Shown piece by piece: positions 1-10,439 of a stretch of 64,000 nt of DNA; positions within the stretch are counted from its first letter, which is position 1; every line of letters starts with the position of its first letter. The position numbers were made by a program, and so were the translations under genes. Where the stretch lies: contig NZ_VCNC01000005.1 of the NCBI RefSeq assembly GCF_006210265.1, positions 89,030 to 153,029 on the forward strand, given 5' to 3'. The notes below the pieces were generated by a model. That model saw only the letters and a program-made list of their open reading frames with translations, had not been told where the DNA came from and made no database searches. The stretch is from Desulfovibrio sp. UCD-KL4C. GTDB lineage: Bacteria; Desulfobacterota; Desulfovibrionia; Desulfovibrionales; Desulfovibrionaceae.

Positions 1-1446
1 TTGCTTGATCAAATTTTGTTTACTGAATTAATTTTACTGGATGCTGACTCTAGCGGTGAAGTTGCTGAAAAACTTGCAGAACAATATTCAGATAGAATGT
101 ATCTTCGTCATATTCAGGTTCAGGTCAATGAGAAATCTTTATGTGAAATGTTGAATATTGGGCTTGAAAAAGCGAAAGGAGTTTATTGTGTAACCGCCAC
201 TCCTTTATGCCAATACACTGAAAATTTTTGCTATTCACTTCATAAGGAATTTTTAAAAGATTCTAACGTAGTGCTTGCCTACGCAAATTCAAAACGTTTA
301 ATCAGTGATAATCGAGAAATGGGTTATTTGGGAACTGATGAATGCTTTGATGAGATTCTTTTTTCTAGAATGGGATCTGGATTTGATCATAATTCAAGCT
401 CTAAAATTTTATCTTTACCTTATTTTAATGAAATTGGAGCGTGTGCTATGTTTAGGACTGAAACTATGCGCAACTCTCGTGGGTTTGTAGAGAATCTTGG
501 GAAAACATGGCATAAACTTATTAAGATAGGTACAATTAAGCATGTCCGCAAAGGACTGACAATCTCAAAAGATTCGTCAATTTTGAGGCCGGTTATGCCG
601 TGGCGAGAAGAACAGTCTAGGTTTAAGATAAGTGTAATAATTCCTGTGCTCGAATCCAATGTATTGCATAAGTTACCGCAAGTTATGTCGATGCTATCAA
701 CTCAGTGCGTAGATAGTATGGAAGTTCTTTTGCTATATTCGGCAGAAAACACCAGTTTTTTAAAAGCAGTAGCTAAAGATTTCTCAAAGCTAAAAATCAA
801 AATAGTAAAGCATTCAGGACTGCTTTATAAGCTTTTAAACACAGGCCTTTATGTCTCCCGTGGAGAATTTCTTTTCTGGCTGGACCCAGCTGATAAACTT
901 TTGCCAAAGTGTATAGGGAGCATGATTGATCATATGGATCAAGATCAGGACGTAACGGCTCTCCGTTGTGGGGTTATCCTCACTGAACAGGGCAAGCCAA
1001 AGCAGGTCGTAGTTCCGCACAGGCATACTAGGGAAATGATACAAGAAGTATGTGATTTGCGCGGTTTACTTTATAAACGTAGACTTCATAATGATATAGG
1101 TGTTTTTACTCCTTCAACAGGAAATGAATTTGGATGGGATCTTTGTATTAAATTATCTTTAGTTAGTTCTTTTCAAATTATTGAAGAACCTATGATTATA
1201 GCGACAAGAATGCATCAATATTTTATTCAGTCTGCTATTGAATCATATCGTAAAGTCATGCGTAATATGATAAATGCAATGGGTGGGATGGTCGATTTTG
1301 TAAGGCTTTATGAAGATGATTTTAGAAGGCACTCCGCGGGTAAAGCCCGCTATATACTTGAAGAAGAAATGCTACTGATTTTAAAACTTATTAATAAGTT
1401 AGGAATATGTGCTGGGGGGCTCATTAGAGTACCTAAGATTTATTAA
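1..1446 (+). CDS. Tandem-domain family 2 glycosyltransferase, 5' end cut by window
   Basis: The open frame already runs at base 1, so the TTG there is probably not the true start and the gene is partial. Two GT2-like (GT-A fold) units are visible. The first has LLDADSSGE near the N-terminus. The second starts near residue 208 with KISVIIPVLESN and carries a DxD-like stretch, FLFWLDPADKLLP, near residue 295. Such proteins transfer sugars from nucleotide donors onto surface polysaccharide or protein. The substrate cannot be read from sequence. Both units look divergent, and the classical DxD is only approximate. A strong hairpin terminator follows. Confidence 0.6.
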   Translation: MLDQILFTELILLDADSSGEVAEKLAEQYSDRMYLRHIQVQVNEKSLCEMLNIGLEKAKGVYCVTATPLCQYTENFCYSLHKEFLKDSNVVLAYANSKRLISDNREMGYLGTDECFDEILFSRMGSGFDHNSSSKILSLPYFNEIGACAMFRTETMRNSRGFVENLGKTWHKLIKIGTIKHVRKGLTISKDSSILRPVMPWREEQSRFKISVIIPVLESNVLHKLPQVMSMLSTQCVDSMEVLLLYSAENTSFLKAVAKDFSKLKIKIVKHSGLLYKLLNTGLYVSRGEFLFWLDPADKLLPKCIGSMIDHMDQDQDVTALRCGVILTEQGKPKQVVVPHRHTREMIQEVCDLRGLLYKRRLHNDIGVFTPSTGNEFGWDLCIKLSLVSSFQIIEEPMIIATRMHQYFIQSAIESYRKVMRNMINAMGGMVDFVRLYEDDFRRHSAGKARYILEEEMLLILKLINKLGICAGGLIRVPKIY

Positions 1447-1479
1447 ATTAGTTTCCTCGGTTGCATAGCTTGTCATATG

Positions 1480-1521
1480 AAAAGATGGTTAACCCATAAA
1501 CTGAGTTAACCATCTTTTTTT
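1480..1521 (+). terminator. Bidirectional hairpin terminator
   Basis: Inverted repeat AAAGATGGTTAAC / GTTAACCATCTTT with a short loop and a T-tract on the right arm. The A-tract on the left arm lets it also serve the converging minus-strand gene that ends at 1561. Confidence 0.85.
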
Positions 1522-1560
1522 AAAAAGAAGTGGGAACCGTTGCATTTGTTGCCAGCCTGA

Positions 1561-2337
1561 CTATTCCCCAATATGGAGATACTGTTTTTTAAGGGAAGCC
1601 ATTTCACCTTTAAGAATCATCTGGTCCATCATGAAGTTGACCGTATCCTGAAGACGTTCAGCATTAGCAGGCATCAGATAGCCTAATTCAGAACGAGTGA
1701 ATGGATCGTTTGCAATGGGAGCTGACAAATTTTCATTGGTTGCTGCGTAATAAAGAGCCTCAACACTGTCAGTAATCATTACATCAACCTTTTTCTCGGC
1801 AACAGCCAGAGGAATTTCAAGATTTGACTTAAACATTATTACTTCAGCATTTTTAATATTTGCTTTAACAAACTTCTCATTTGTTCCGCCGGGATTAACT
1901 CCGATCCGAACTCCTTTTTTATCAACATCTGCAAGAGATTTAAAACGTGACTTGTTATCCTTGGTAACAAGAATCGTTTTGCCGAACATCACGTAACCAT
2001 GTGAAAAACGAGCTTCTTTCTGACGAGCAATAGTTCTAGTTATTCCGCTCATACCGATATCATATTTGTCTGCTTTCAAATCACCCATAAGGGTGGACCA
2101 TGTTGTTTTTACCAGTTCAAGTTTTAATCCAAGACGTTTAGCAAAACTATCTGCTACAGCAATATCGAATCCTTCGTATTTGCCTTCATTATGAAATGAA
2201 AAAGGTTTGTAGTCTCCAGTTGTTCCAACGCGCAGTGTTCCGCTAGTAACAATTTCATCAAAGCTGCGGGCCTGACAGTTAAGAGCGGGGATAAGAACTA
2301 GAGTACAAAGCAATACGGTATAGAAAAATTTGGACAT
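1561..2337 (-). CDS. Periplasmic solute-binding protein, family 3 (amino-acid type)
   Basis: 258 aa with a Sec signal peptide (hydrophobic stretch to about residue 20, cleavage likely near CQARS). The mature protein starts with the family pattern GTLRVGTTGDYKPFSF followed by YEGFDIAVADSFAKRLG, typical of polar-amino-acid or dehydratase-like SBP_bac_3 proteins. Near residue 110 KARFSHGYVMFGKT fits the ligand-binding lobe. No ABC permease or ATPase lies nearby, so it may be an orphan binding protein or work with a distant transporter or a sensor. The RBS AGGAG lies just upstream. It is transcribed divergently from the related gene at 2578 across a 240-bp AT-rich gap. Confidence 0.85.
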   Translation of the reverse strand: MSKFFYTVLLCTLVLIPALNCQARSFDEIVTSGTLRVGTTGDYKPFSFHNEGKYEGFDIAVADSFAKRLGLKLELVKTTWSTLMGDLKADKYDIGMSGITRTIARQKEARFSHGYVMFGKTILVTKDNKSRFKSLADVDKKGVRIGVNPGGTNEKFVKANIKNAEVIMFKSNLEIPLAVAEKKVDVMITDSVEALYYAATNENLSAPIANDPFTRSELGYLMPANAERLQDTVNFMMDQMILKGEMASLKKQYLHIGE

Positions 2338-2577
2338 GCGAAAAATCTCCTTTAGTTAGCAAGCATGGATAAAATATTTCAATTTCAGTACGTCAAAAAG
2401 GTGGTAAATTGCAACGTTTGAAGCCTTACATAAAATTTATCAATGTGGGAAAATAAGAAACATTACCACGTTCTGCTTTTATATAACCATCGCTACTATT
2501 TTTCTTAAATATCTGTTAAAAATAATAGTCACTCATTTTTAAATTTTCTTATTTTACATATCGACCTCGGGGGTAGT

Positions 2578-3489
2578 ATGTTTAAAAGTATAGTATTTTT
2601 TTCTTGGTTGTTGGTATTAATATCTTTCATCTTTCCATATGATAGTATTGCTAAGGATACTGTTCTCTTGATGAACCGCCATGGTTATTTAGATTCCCGT
2701 CATACTTATGAGAATGAAGTTTTGATTACTGCGTTGGAAAAAACGAGAGAAAATTATGGAGATTTTGAGATTGTGACTACAATCTCTAATGCACAGCGGG
2801 AACGTCTTTTTTTGGAGCTTCTTAAAGGTGAAAATTTAAATATCTATGTAGCTCCAACTCAGAAAAAATGGGAAGAAAAATCTATACCTATACGAATTCC
2901 TGTATTGAAAGGAATTCTAGGTTATCGACTTTTTCTTATCAGGAAGCAGAATGAAAAAGAATTTTCAACCATCAGTACAGTTGAAGAGCTGAAAAAACTA
3001 AAAGCAGGCCTCAACAGGCACTGGAGCACTACCAAGGCGATGGAAGCCCTTGGCTTTAATGTTGTTAGAGGTGGTGAATACAAAGGTTTATTTAAAATGC
3101 TTATGTATGACAGGTTTGATTATTTCCCAAGAGGGGTAAGTGAAATTTTTGCTGAGTATGACAGCAGAAAGGATCTACTGCCGGATTTAGCAATTGAGCC
3201 TCATCTTGCATTATACTTACCACAGCCTACATACTTTTTCGTTTCTCCTAAGTTTCCTAAACTGGCAGAAAGAATTAAAGATGGACTGGAAAGAATGATT
3301 AAAGATGGAAGTTTTGATAAATTGTTCTGGGAATATAATGCATCAAACCTTAACAGAGCTGATCTTAAAAATCGTTTAGTTCTTTTTGCAGACAATCCGT
3401 TTTTATCACCTGAGACTCCATTTAAGGAAAAGCAATTGTGGTTCAATCCTCTTGAGCAGCATAGAAGTGAAATTCGTAAAGAAGATTAA
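2578..3489 (+). CDS. Secreted solute-binding-like protein
   Basis: 303 aa with an N-terminal signal peptide (about 25 residues ending near YDSIAKD). The body resembles transporter substrate-binding (SBP_bac_3-like) proteins of proteobacteria that stand alone without an ABC system: a lobe with LKGILGYRLFLIRKQ, the segment ISTVEELKKLKAGLNRHWST, and a C-terminal IKDGLERMIKDGSFDKLFWE typical of the last helices of this fold. The start is supported by a GGGGG purine run 5 nt upstream of ATG. It ends in a strong terminator, so it is monocistronic. The ligand is unknown. Confidence 0.7.
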   Translation: MFKSIVFFSWLLVLISFIFPYDSIAKDTVLLMNRHGYLDSRHTYENEVLITALEKTRENYGDFEIVTTISNAQRERLFLELLKGENLNIYVAPTQKKWEEKSIPIRIPVLKGILGYRLFLIRKQNEKEFSTISTVEELKKLKAGLNRHWSTTKAMEALGFNVVRGGEYKGLFKMLMYDRFDYFPRGVSEIFAEYDSRKDLLPDLAIEPHLALYLPQPTYFFVSPKFPKLAERIKDGLERMIKDGSFDKLFWEYNASNLNRADLKNRLVLFADNPFLSPETPFKEKQLWFNPLEQHRSEIRKED

Positions 3490-3496
3490 TAGAATA

Positions 3497-3530
3497 AAGG
3501 GTTAACTCGTAAGCTGAGTTAACCCTTTTA
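3497..3530 (+). terminator. Hairpin terminator
   Basis: AAAGGGTTAACT ... AGTTAACCCTTTT inverted repeat ending in a short T-run, 8 nt after the stop at 3489. The core resembles the terminator at 1480-1521 (shared GGTTAAC/GTTAACC arms). Confidence 0.85.
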
Positions 3531-3562
3531 AATTTCAACTGCGGGAAATGTGCTCCGGGTGA

Positions 3563-5704
3563 TTAGTTCTCACTATGTACCATTTCATCAACAAGAGTTT
3601 TTAGTTCTTGTGATTGTCGTACCAATTCTTCCACAGCGCTCGCTGACTGCCCCATGCTTGTTGATGTTTCGCTAGAAATAATGTTTATTTCATCTACTGC
3701 CCGATTTATTTCTTCGCTGGTTGCAGACTGCTGCTCGGCTGCTGCAGCGATGGCTTGTACCTGATCAGTTGTTACGTTTACCAGTGATACTATTTCATCA
3801 AGAGAATCTCCTGAAAGTTTGGCCAGCTCGGTACTCTCGTTAATCATCTGTACTGCTTTGTCCATGCTGCCTATGCTATTGTGTGAGCCTGTCTGAATAT
3901 TTTTGATGGCTTCACCAACCTCTTCAGTTGCCTTCATTGTCTTTTCAGCCAGTTTGCGAACTTCATCTGCTACTACAGCAAAGCCTCGACCTGCATCACC
4001 AGCTCTAGCAGCTTCAATTGCTGCGTTTAAAGCCAGCAAATTAGTCTGGTCTGCAATGTCAGAAATAACACCCATTATACTGTCAATGTCATCTGTCTGT
4101 TTGCCTAAGGAAGACATGTGTTCTTTTAGATCGCCAATTTGAGTCTGTACATTTTGTATTGAATTTACGGCCTTGGTTACTACCGTTGAACCTTCCTGTG
4201 CTTTGTCACGGGCTTTGTCTGATTCTGTGGCGGCGTTGCTTGCGTTCATGGAGACTTCAAGCACCGTAGCGTTCATTTCTTCCATGGCTGTTGCGGTTTC
4301 GCTGACGCGTTCAGTCTGAAGTTCGGCACCGCGGCTGGACTGCTCAATCTGCGCTGCAAGTTCCTCGGATGCAGTAGTCATTCTTTCCGCAACATGCTCC
4401 AAACGTTTGGCTGCGTCTAAAATAAGCTGACGACCGGATTCAGCTTTGCTTTTTGCTGTTTCGGCCTCGCTCATTGCTTTTTGGGCTCGCTCTGACTCAT
4501 GGTCTGCTTCGTTACTTTTTTGTTCAGCCTCAGAAATTTTTTGTTTCAGATTGTTAACCATTTTTGACATAGCTAAAGCCAGCTGCCCAGCCTCATCTTT
4601 TTGGTGTATATCCAACGTTTGATCCAGATCTCCATCGGCCACTTTAGTGGCGAAGATTACACCTTTGGTCATTGGTCCGGTGATTGCTTTGGTGAGCCAT
4701 ATAGCCACTAATATTCCCAGAAGAATTGCAGCTATAAGGCCGAAAATTATTATCCAAGTAGCCATGGCCAGGCTGTTAGCACTTTCGGTTGCTATGTTTT
4801 GGGTTTGCGCCATCCCCGCCTCAGCAGTTTTATCAGAAGCGGCAACAACTTGATTGGAGGCTATCTCTAAACGGTTGTTCAGTTTCTGGAGTTGGTCCAT
4901 GCCATCAGAGAGAATTGTTATTGCTTTATTATAATTGTCCGCCTCTTTCTTAATAAGCTCAAGGGAGTGCAGGTCTTTTTCCTGAGTTGTCATCGTCCTT
5001 ATTTTATCTAAAACCTTATTCATCTTCGGGAACGTTTTAATGGCTTCAGCAAGTATTGTCAGGTCGTTTGTTGCTTGTGCTTTAAAATTCATTATCCGGA
5101 TATTGTTGCCAAGATCTATGACATCATTGATACTTGTAATTTTAATCAGGCGGGCGTTCATTGCTAACGGTGATGCTTGTGAAGCAATTTGCGAGGAGAG
5201 TTTTTTATTTTGATCCTCAAGGTATTGATAGGCATTTTTCATGAATTTTTGGGCTGATTCAGTCATATTTATACGAGCATTTTTCAGTTCGCCTTGAACC
5301 TTACGAGCCTTGTTTGCCAAACTGGTGTATTGTTCCACCGCTGCTGTAGCTTTTACTACATTTTCACGCAGTTTAACCAGTTGCGGAAACTTGTCAGCCA
5401 AAGCCTTAGCATCTTTTAAATGACTTGTTTTTAGCTCAGACAGTAAGTTTTGGCTTTCTGTCCAGTAGGATTCGTCCTCAGACATGGCAAATCCGCGCAT
5501 GGCATACATTGTGAGTAGAGATGCTTTTTGTACATCAATGGCTTCGGCCACTTCCGGCACATACATTTTAGCCAGCTTGTTGCTACCTTTTTTAGATAAT
5601 TCCATGTTGATAATGGCTGTAGTACCTAACGCTGTCATGATGCCTAGAATAATTGTAAATCCAAGTCCTAGCTTATTGCCAAGTTTAACATCTTTTAAAT
5701 TCAT
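3563..5704 (-). CDS. Methyl-accepting chemotaxis protein with large helical periplasmic domain
   Basis: 713 aa. TM1 lies at about residues 12-33 and TM2 at about 313-338. The ~280-residue periplasmic region between them is almost all helical, as in helical-bundle (HBM/4HB-type) ligand sensors. A HAMP linker follows (about 339-395), then a long coiled coil and the MCP signalling tip with [18 protein letters not shown] near residue 549, the CheA/CheW contact region. The tail lacks a CheR-binding pentapeptide. The ligand is unknown, and no che genes are adjacent. The start is supported by GGGGAGGA upstream. The signalling domain is shared with the two other MCPs in the window, at 27257 and 60564. 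Confidence 0.92.
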   Translation of the reverse strand: MNLKDVKLGNKLGLGFTIILGIMTALGTTAIINMELSKKGSNKLAKMYVPEVAEAIDVQKASLLTMYAMRGFAMSEDESYWTESQNLLSELKTSHLKDAKALADKFPQLVKLRENVVKATAAVEQYTSLANKARKVQGELKNARINMTESAQKFMKNAYQYLEDQNKKLSSQIASQASPLAMNARLIKITSINDVIDLGNNIRIMNFKAQATNDLTILAEAIKTFPKMNKVLDKIRTMTTQEKDLHSLELIKKEADNYNKAITILSDGMDQLQKLNNRLEIASNQVVAASDKTAEAGMAQTQNIATESANSLAMATWIIIFGLIAAILLGILVAIWLTKAITGPMTKGVIFATKVADGDLDQTLDIHQKDEAGQLALAMSKMVNNLKQKISEAEQKSNEADHESERAQKAMSEAETAKSKAESGRQLILDAAKRLEHVAERMTTASEELAAQIEQSSRGAELQTERVSETATAMEEMNATVLEVSMNASNAATESDKARDKAQEGSTVVTKAVNSIQNVQTQIGDLKEHMSSLGKQTDDIDSIMGVISDIADQTNLLALNAAIEAARAGDAGRGFAVVADEVRKLAEKTMKATEEVGEAIKNIQTGSHNSIGSMDKAVQMINESTELAKLSGDSLDEIVSLVNVTTDQVQAIAAAAEQQSATSEEINRAVDEINIISSETSTSMGQSASAVEELVRQSQELKTLVDEMVHSEN

Positions 5705-5747
5705 AAGAAAATCCTCCCCAGGATATGAATTATTCTGTTACGTGTGA

Positions 5748-6327
5748 ATAAGACTCTAACGTATTGCTTTAATGATATAAATACCGAGTATATCGATCTG
5801 CTTGTTTTGTATACATTGTAAGTACCTTTTATTGCAAATTGAATTTTTACATAGCTAAAGCATTAAAAAATATTATATGTTTTATTTTATTGTTTTAATC
5901 ATAGTGCTATGACTTATACTGGATATGTTTTTTGATAAGCTAGTTAAAGTCTTGTCTTAATTTTTAAAGAAAAAACATATTTTTATTCATAATTCGTGTT
6001 CAAGATTTATTCAAAGCTTAACTTAAAATCTGTAAAAAAGATTGCGTAATTTTATAATTTTAAAATACTGTGATTAAAAGCTGAATTTGTAAGATATTGT
6101 GCGTGTAAAAAATAGAATATGCAGTATTGTTATGTAATATTCATTAAAACTTGATGACGTTGATATGACAAATAGTATTGAGTCTCTGTAATGAAACTTG
6201 TTTTTTTAACACATATCCTTCAGAGCATACTCCACACTTTGCATCAATTTTATAATCTTCCCCTTGTGAAGATGTTTTATACGTAGTACTTTAAAAGAGA
6301 GGTCTTTTTAAAAGTGCGGAGTGTTTT
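5748..6327. other. AT-rich divergent intergenic region
   Basis: About 580 bp between the divergently transcribed MCP and the hybrid kinase. It is very AT-rich with many T/A runs and has no credible ORF or recognised RNA. It probably carries the two promoters. An imperfect inverted repeat (6288-6312, ACTTTAAAAGA / TTTTTAAAAGT) lies just before the kinase RBS (CGGAG). Confidence 0.5.
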
Positions 6328-8619
6328 ATGCCAGAATTTAAACATATCCAGACTCAACTCAAGTCTATTACTCAGGTTGTTTCTTGTGAACTGGAACGGG
6401 TTGAGGATATCCTTTACTTTTTGGATTCTCTGACGTCCAAGTTTTTTATTGAAACTGAACATGATTCAGTGGAAATAGCTAACTGGCTTAGCGAAAATGA
6501 TTTTACCGTAGGGGAAGACGGTTTCTATTTAAGTATTCCCCAGCTTGTAGATTTTAGAAAGAAAAAGCTGTCCGGTGATGCAGTCAGTTTTTCGTGGCCG
6601 CCTGATAAGATTGATGATGAAATTGCCAGATTCCATATGTTTTGCCTTCATAATATTGGTGACATTCTATCCTCAATGCATGAGAGAATTCCCAGTGCAG
6701 TCTGGATGTATTATCAGGATGTCACAAACACAGCTTTGCAATTTCCATATATTGATCAAATAGAAGCTATTACTCCCGATTTTGATTGGTCTAAATACCA
6801 TACCTTCGCCTCGGTCAATCCAGAAGTAAACCCGGAAAGAGAAGTTCGCTGGTCGGCGCCTCATGTGGATTACGCCGGAAGAGGGCTTATCGTTGCCGCG
6901 TCAATTCCGGTGTATATCGGGCATGACTTTGTCGGCTTGTGGAGTATTGATATAAAAGTGGAAGGATTGGTGCGTCATGAGATTCTGGCGGCAAGTCGGA
7001 AAAGCCAATTAACCTGCATTGTAGATAAAAACGGATCATTAATAGCGGACAGCCGAGGTGTGTCCATAAAAGAAATGGATAAAGGAGAGATTGCTCTTAT
7101 TAATTTTAACGAGATTCATGAATGTTTTAAAAATGTAAATTTGCAAAAAATCTTTGATTCTAAGAGCGGGTATAGAAATTTTAATTCCAGTGACGAATCA
7201 TTTCAGGTTCATTGGCAGATAATAAATTCGATGGGCTGGATTTGTATAACAGTTCTCTCAGTTCATGAATTAATCACTACCGCTAAAACCCTCTTCCAAA
7301 AAGCATTTATTAACCTTAAAAAAGGTGATTCAGAGCCGCTTATAAAAACGGATCATTTTCCTGATGAAATGTTGGAGATGGCACATTCATATAACGAGAT
7401 GGCTCATAGTCTGGATAAAATGCGCAAACAAATTTTGAATAAAAATCTTGAACTCGTAAAGCAAAGAATAGAAGCAGAAGCAGCAAATAAAGCAAAGTCT
7501 TCTTTTTTGGCTAATATGAGTCATGAGCTAAGAACTCCGTTAAACGGGATTGTCAGTATGCTCTATCTTATTAAAGATACTGAACTTGATGGTGAGCAGG
7601 CTAATTACGTTAAATTTACTATTCAATCTGCTCAGCGGCTAACAGATCTGCTTGGGGATATTCTTGATTTGACAAAGATCGAATCCGGTGAGGTCAAACT
7701 TGTAGAAAAACCGTTTGAATCTGTAAAAATATTTGAAGCAATAGAATCTCTGTTCGGGCCGACATGCAAGCAACGCGGTCTGAAATTTGAATTGAATGTA
7801 GACAGCTCAGTTCCAGCAACTCTTGTCGGAGACCCTTTAAGGTTCAGTCAGATTCTAAATAACCTTGTGGGTAATGCCGTTAAGTTTACCGAGCATGGAG
7901 AGATTAGCGTCGCTGTTCATTTGCTGTCGGATGTAGCTCCTGATGTTTCAAGAATTTTCTTTTCCGTGTCGGATACCGGTATCGGTATGGAAGAAAAAAA
8001 TATTGAAAATTTGTTTGGCATGTTTATTCAGGTTGATGAAGGTTATCAACGTTTATACCAAGGGGCAGGTCTGGGATTAGCGATCGTCAGACAACTTGTG
8101 GTGCTGATGGGTGGTAATATTTCTGTTACAAGCAAACTTGGAGAAGGAACGTCTTTTTATGTGTCTATTCCATTTAAAAAAGATAACAGTGAATCGATTC
8201 CTGCTAAAGAAAGTTTTACGATAAATCTTTCAGAATCAAGCCATTATTGGGTACTTGTGGTCGAGGATGAAAGAATAAATATGATTGCTACTAAAGCAAT
8301 TTTAAAGAAGTCAGGATTTAATGTCGGTACAGCTGAAAATGGACTTGAAGCATTAAAAGAACTTAAAAAAAACAGGTATGATCTGGTTTTGATGGATATC
8401 CGTATGCCGCTTATGGACGGGATTGAGTCCACTATTGCTATAAGAAACGGTCGCGCAGGTGATGACAATACGGATATCCCAATTGTGGCTTTAACTGCTT
8501 TTGCCACAGCAAATAGTAAAAATGATTTTTTGCGTGCCGGCATGAACGATTATTTAACTAAGCCGCTTGAGATCGATAGCCTCTTCAAATCTATTATGGC
8601 GCTGCTGAAAAATAATTAA
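6328..8619 (+). CDS. Hybrid histidine kinase/response regulator with Cache-like input domain
   Basis: 763 aa. Residues ~1-330 look like a double Cache (PDC) sensor: [18 protein letters not shown], a [20 protein letters not shown] segment and [18 protein letters not shown]. There is then a helical linker, a HisKA domain with [10 protein letters not shown] (phospho-acceptor His399), and a HATPase with [19 protein letters not shown] and [11 protein letters not shown]-terminal receiver domain has [11 protein letters not shown] (Asp690). No convincing transmembrane segment is visible around the Cache domain, which is unusual because Cache domains are mostly extracytoplasmic. No output protein lies next to it, so it may signal through a phosphotransfer partner elsewhere. 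The RBS CGGAG precedes ATG. Confidence 0.88.
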   Translation: MPEFKHIQTQLKSITQVVSCELERVEDILYFLDSLTSKFFIETEHDSVEIANWLSENDFTVGEDGFYLSIPQLVDFRKKKLSGDAVSFSWPPDKIDDEIARFHMFCLHNIGDILSSMHERIPSAVWMYYQDVTNTALQFPYIDQIEAITPDFDWSKYHTFASVNPEVNPEREVRWSAPHVDYAGRGLIVAASIPVYIGHDFVGLWSIDIKVEGLVRHEILAASRKSQLTCIVDKNGSLIADSRGVSIKEMDKGEIALINFNEIHECFKNVNLQKIFDSKSGYRNFNSSDESFQVHWQIINSMGWICITVLSVHELITTAKTLFQKAFINLKKGDSEPLIKTDHFPDEMLEMAHSYNEMAHSLDKMRKQILNKNLELVKQRIEAEAANKAKSSFLANMSHELRTPLNGIVSMLYLIKDTELDGEQANYVKFTIQSAQRLTDLLGDILDLTKIESGEVKLVEKPFESVKIFEAIESLFGPTCKQRGLKFELNVDSSVPATLVGDPLRFSQILNNLVGNAVKFTEHGEISVAVHLLSDVAPDVSRIFFSVSDTGIGMEEKNIENLFGMFIQVDEGYQRLYQGAGLGLAIVRQLVVLMGGNISVTSKLGEGTSFYVSIPFKKDNSESIPAKESFTINLSESSHYWVLVVEDERINMIATKAILKKSGFNVGTAENGLEALKELKKNRYDLVLMDIRMPLMDGIESTIAIRNGRAGDDNTDIPIVALTAFATANSKNDFLRAGMNDYLTKPLEIDSLFKSIMALLKNN

Positions 8620-8922
8620 TTATAGAACAGATTGATATTTTTTTTTAATTCCTTAATTATATTCATAGATTTTGCTTAGTCGTATAAGCCCGCTCCTACG
8701 TACATATCTTTTTTATGGCGCTATAGATAATCCTGATTGAAATAGAATCCCTCGCAGTAATAAACGTAGTGAAATAATCTTTTACGCTAAATTAACGTTG
8801 AAATCGTGGAAGTAATACCCTAACGTCACGGCTGTTCCTGCGGAGACGGACTGTTATTAGCATTAGCGAAGTAGCAAATATTCGATCTCACGTAAGGTTA
8901 AAACTAGGAGAGAATATATCTA
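8620..8922. other. Intergenic region, possible structured leader
   Basis: About 300 bp with no long ORF. The right half (about 8790-8905) is less AT-rich and has several short complementary stretches (around GTCACGGCTG, CTGCGGAGACGG and GTTATTAGCATTAGCG), so it may form a leader RNA for the small ORF and transporter genes downstream. It matches no riboswitch class I recognise. Confidence 0.3.
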
Positions 8923-9096
8923 ATGAAATCTTTTCAGTCTAATTATTCACTTTATGAACTAGCCCGTGCTCACAATGTCCTTACGGATGATTGTCCGCAG
9001 GTTTTTTCTGCGTATCCAATTGGTTCAGAAGAGTTTTTGCATCCGTGTATCCCCATCTTTTGTGCTCACAGAAGACGTGGAAGTCCCATTTTATAA
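8923..9096 (+). CDS. Small ORF (57 aa), possible leader peptide
   Basis: ATG at 8923 is preceded by AGGAGA 11 nt upstream. The frame runs 57 codons and begins MKSFQSNYSLYELARAH. It has two CxxxxC-spaced cysteines near the end and an RRRG tail. No family is recognised. It lies about 130 bp upstream of the transporter pair and could be a real small protein, a leader peptide or chance. Confidence is limited because the RBS spacing is long and nothing similar is visible nearby. Confidence 0.35.
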   Translation: MKSFQSNYSLYELARAHNVLTDDCPQVFSAYPIGSEEFLHPCIPIFCAHRRRGSPIL

Positions 9097-9229
9097 GCAA
9101 ATTTGTCGTTTTATAAGAGTTAAAAAATGACCGATGGTCACAAGTGTGCGCTGTACACTTTACGCCAACAGTTGTTGCTTAAATCTTTCACGACATAAAT
9201 TTGCTGCTAAACTTTTACCCCGTGAAAAA

Positions 9230-10396
9230 ATGAAAAAAGTATTACCCCCTTATCTCGCTATTGCGTTTGTTTGGTTCAGTGCCCACTTCGGCGGAGGTTT
9301 TGCCTCAGGACGTCAGATCGTTGCCTTTTATCTTAACCATCAGTGGACATCTCTGTTTATGCCTGCCGTATCAATGCTGATTATGGCCGTCACTTTTTAT
9401 TTTTCAATGCTTATCGCCGCGAAGTATGAAGCTTATGACTACAGCAGTTGGTCGAAGAAACTTTATGGCGGAGTTGCTCCAGTTATGGCTCCAGTCTTTG
9501 AAGTTCTTTTCAATGCTTTGCTTGTACTGGTTACTGCTGTGGCTTTCGCTACAGGTGGGGCGACCATTACTCGGGCTTTTGGCTCTTCTTACATGCTGAA
9601 CACTGTAGTAATTGCAGCTATTATTTTTGTGCTGACAATTTACGGGGCAGACTTAGTAAGGAAGTCCGCTACAGTTGTTTCTTTAATTTTGATCGCCTGC
9701 ATATTTATAATTTATATCCCTAATATTATACATTTCTACCCAGATATTGTTCATAATCTGGCCGCTCTTAAAAGTGGGGAAATAGCTACAGGCAGCCCTG
9801 ATACTTTTCTTGATTCACTTTGGTGGGGGCTAAAATATGGAGCTTTGCAATGCTGTGCTATCGGCGCGTATATTGTGCATACGAAGGCATGTCCTGATAA
9901 GGCCAGCATCAAAAAAGTCGCAGTAGTAGGTTTCTTCATTAACACCGTGATCATGTATATGACATATTTTGGAATTCTTGCTTTTGCAGAGAAAGGTGTT
10001 CTTACTGAAGCCGTTCCAGCTTTATTTGTTGTTATGCACGGTGTCGGAGGAGCATGGATGACCGCACTCATCACACTTTGTATTATTATCGGTGCTGTTT
10101 CATCTGGCGTAGCCCTCGTATACGGAACCACTAATCGTCTTGTTATCTTCTTAGGGCGTAATCTGACTGAAGAAGAGAGAGCAAAGAAAAGTGGAAAGCA
10201 TGCTATTTTTTCTTCATCTACATTAGTTATTGCCTGTTGGCTTGTCGCACAGTTCGGCCTGATTCCGCTTATTGGTAAAGGTTATGGGAATATAGGGTGG
10301 GTTTCTTTATTAGTTCTTGTCTTACCTATTCTTATGCGTGGTTTTGGAATCTGGCGTTTTGCAGAAGATGTGGTTGAGACTGCTCCGGCTAAATAG
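9230..10396 (+). CDS. YkvI-type membrane transporter (copy 1)
   Basis: 388 aa from the ATG at 9230 (MKKVLPPYLAIAFVWFSAHF). The open frame extends further upstream, but the paralogue at 10440 starts at the equivalent residue. About ten hydrophobic helices are visible. The N-terminal FGGGFASGRQIVAFYLNH motif and the VSSGVALVYGTTNRLV segment match the YkvI family of putative APC-fold (LeuT-like) transporters. The substrate is not established. Upstream bases lack a strong Shine-Dalgarno. It forms a tandem pair with the next gene and probably an operon with the D-lactate dehydrogenase, so an organic- or amino-acid substrate linked to that pathway is an inference. Confidence 0.75.
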   Translation: MKKVLPPYLAIAFVWFSAHFGGGFASGRQIVAFYLNHQWTSLFMPAVSMLIMAVTFYFSMLIAAKYEAYDYSSWSKKLYGGVAPVMAPVFEVLFNALLVLVTAVAFATGGATITRAFGSSYMLNTVVIAAIIFVLTIYGADLVRKSATVVSLILIACIFIIYIPNIIHFYPDIVHNLAALKSGEIATGSPDTFLDSLWWGLKYGALQCCAIGAYIVHTKACPDKASIKKVAVVGFFINTVIMYMTYFGILAFAEKGVLTEAVPALFVVMHGVGGAWMTALITLCIIIGAVSSGVALVYGTTNRLVIFLGRNLTEEERAKKSGKHAIFSSSTLVIACWLVAQFGLIPLIGKGYGNIGWVSLLVLVLPILMRGFGIWRFAEDVVETAPAK

Positions 10397-10439
10397 CTGA
10401 TCATAAAATTAATATTTGATAATTTAACCCCCTGAGATA

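Noticed and set aside
1..3. TTG at base 1 as a true start codon
   Set aside because: The frame is open from the window edge and the N-terminal part of the first domain is missing, so the gene is cut.
1480..3530. The terminators at 1480 and 3497 as a mobile repeat
   Set aside because: Their GGTTAAC arms are similar, but loops and flanks differ; both work as ordinary terminators.
3903..4853. Open frames antisense to the chemoreceptor genes
   Set aside because: They mirror the biased codon use of the MCP signalling domain; the same shadows appear opposite all three MCPs.
9128..9199. Short ORF (23 codons) just before the transporter start
   Set aside because: Weak RBS and no conserved features; probably chance.
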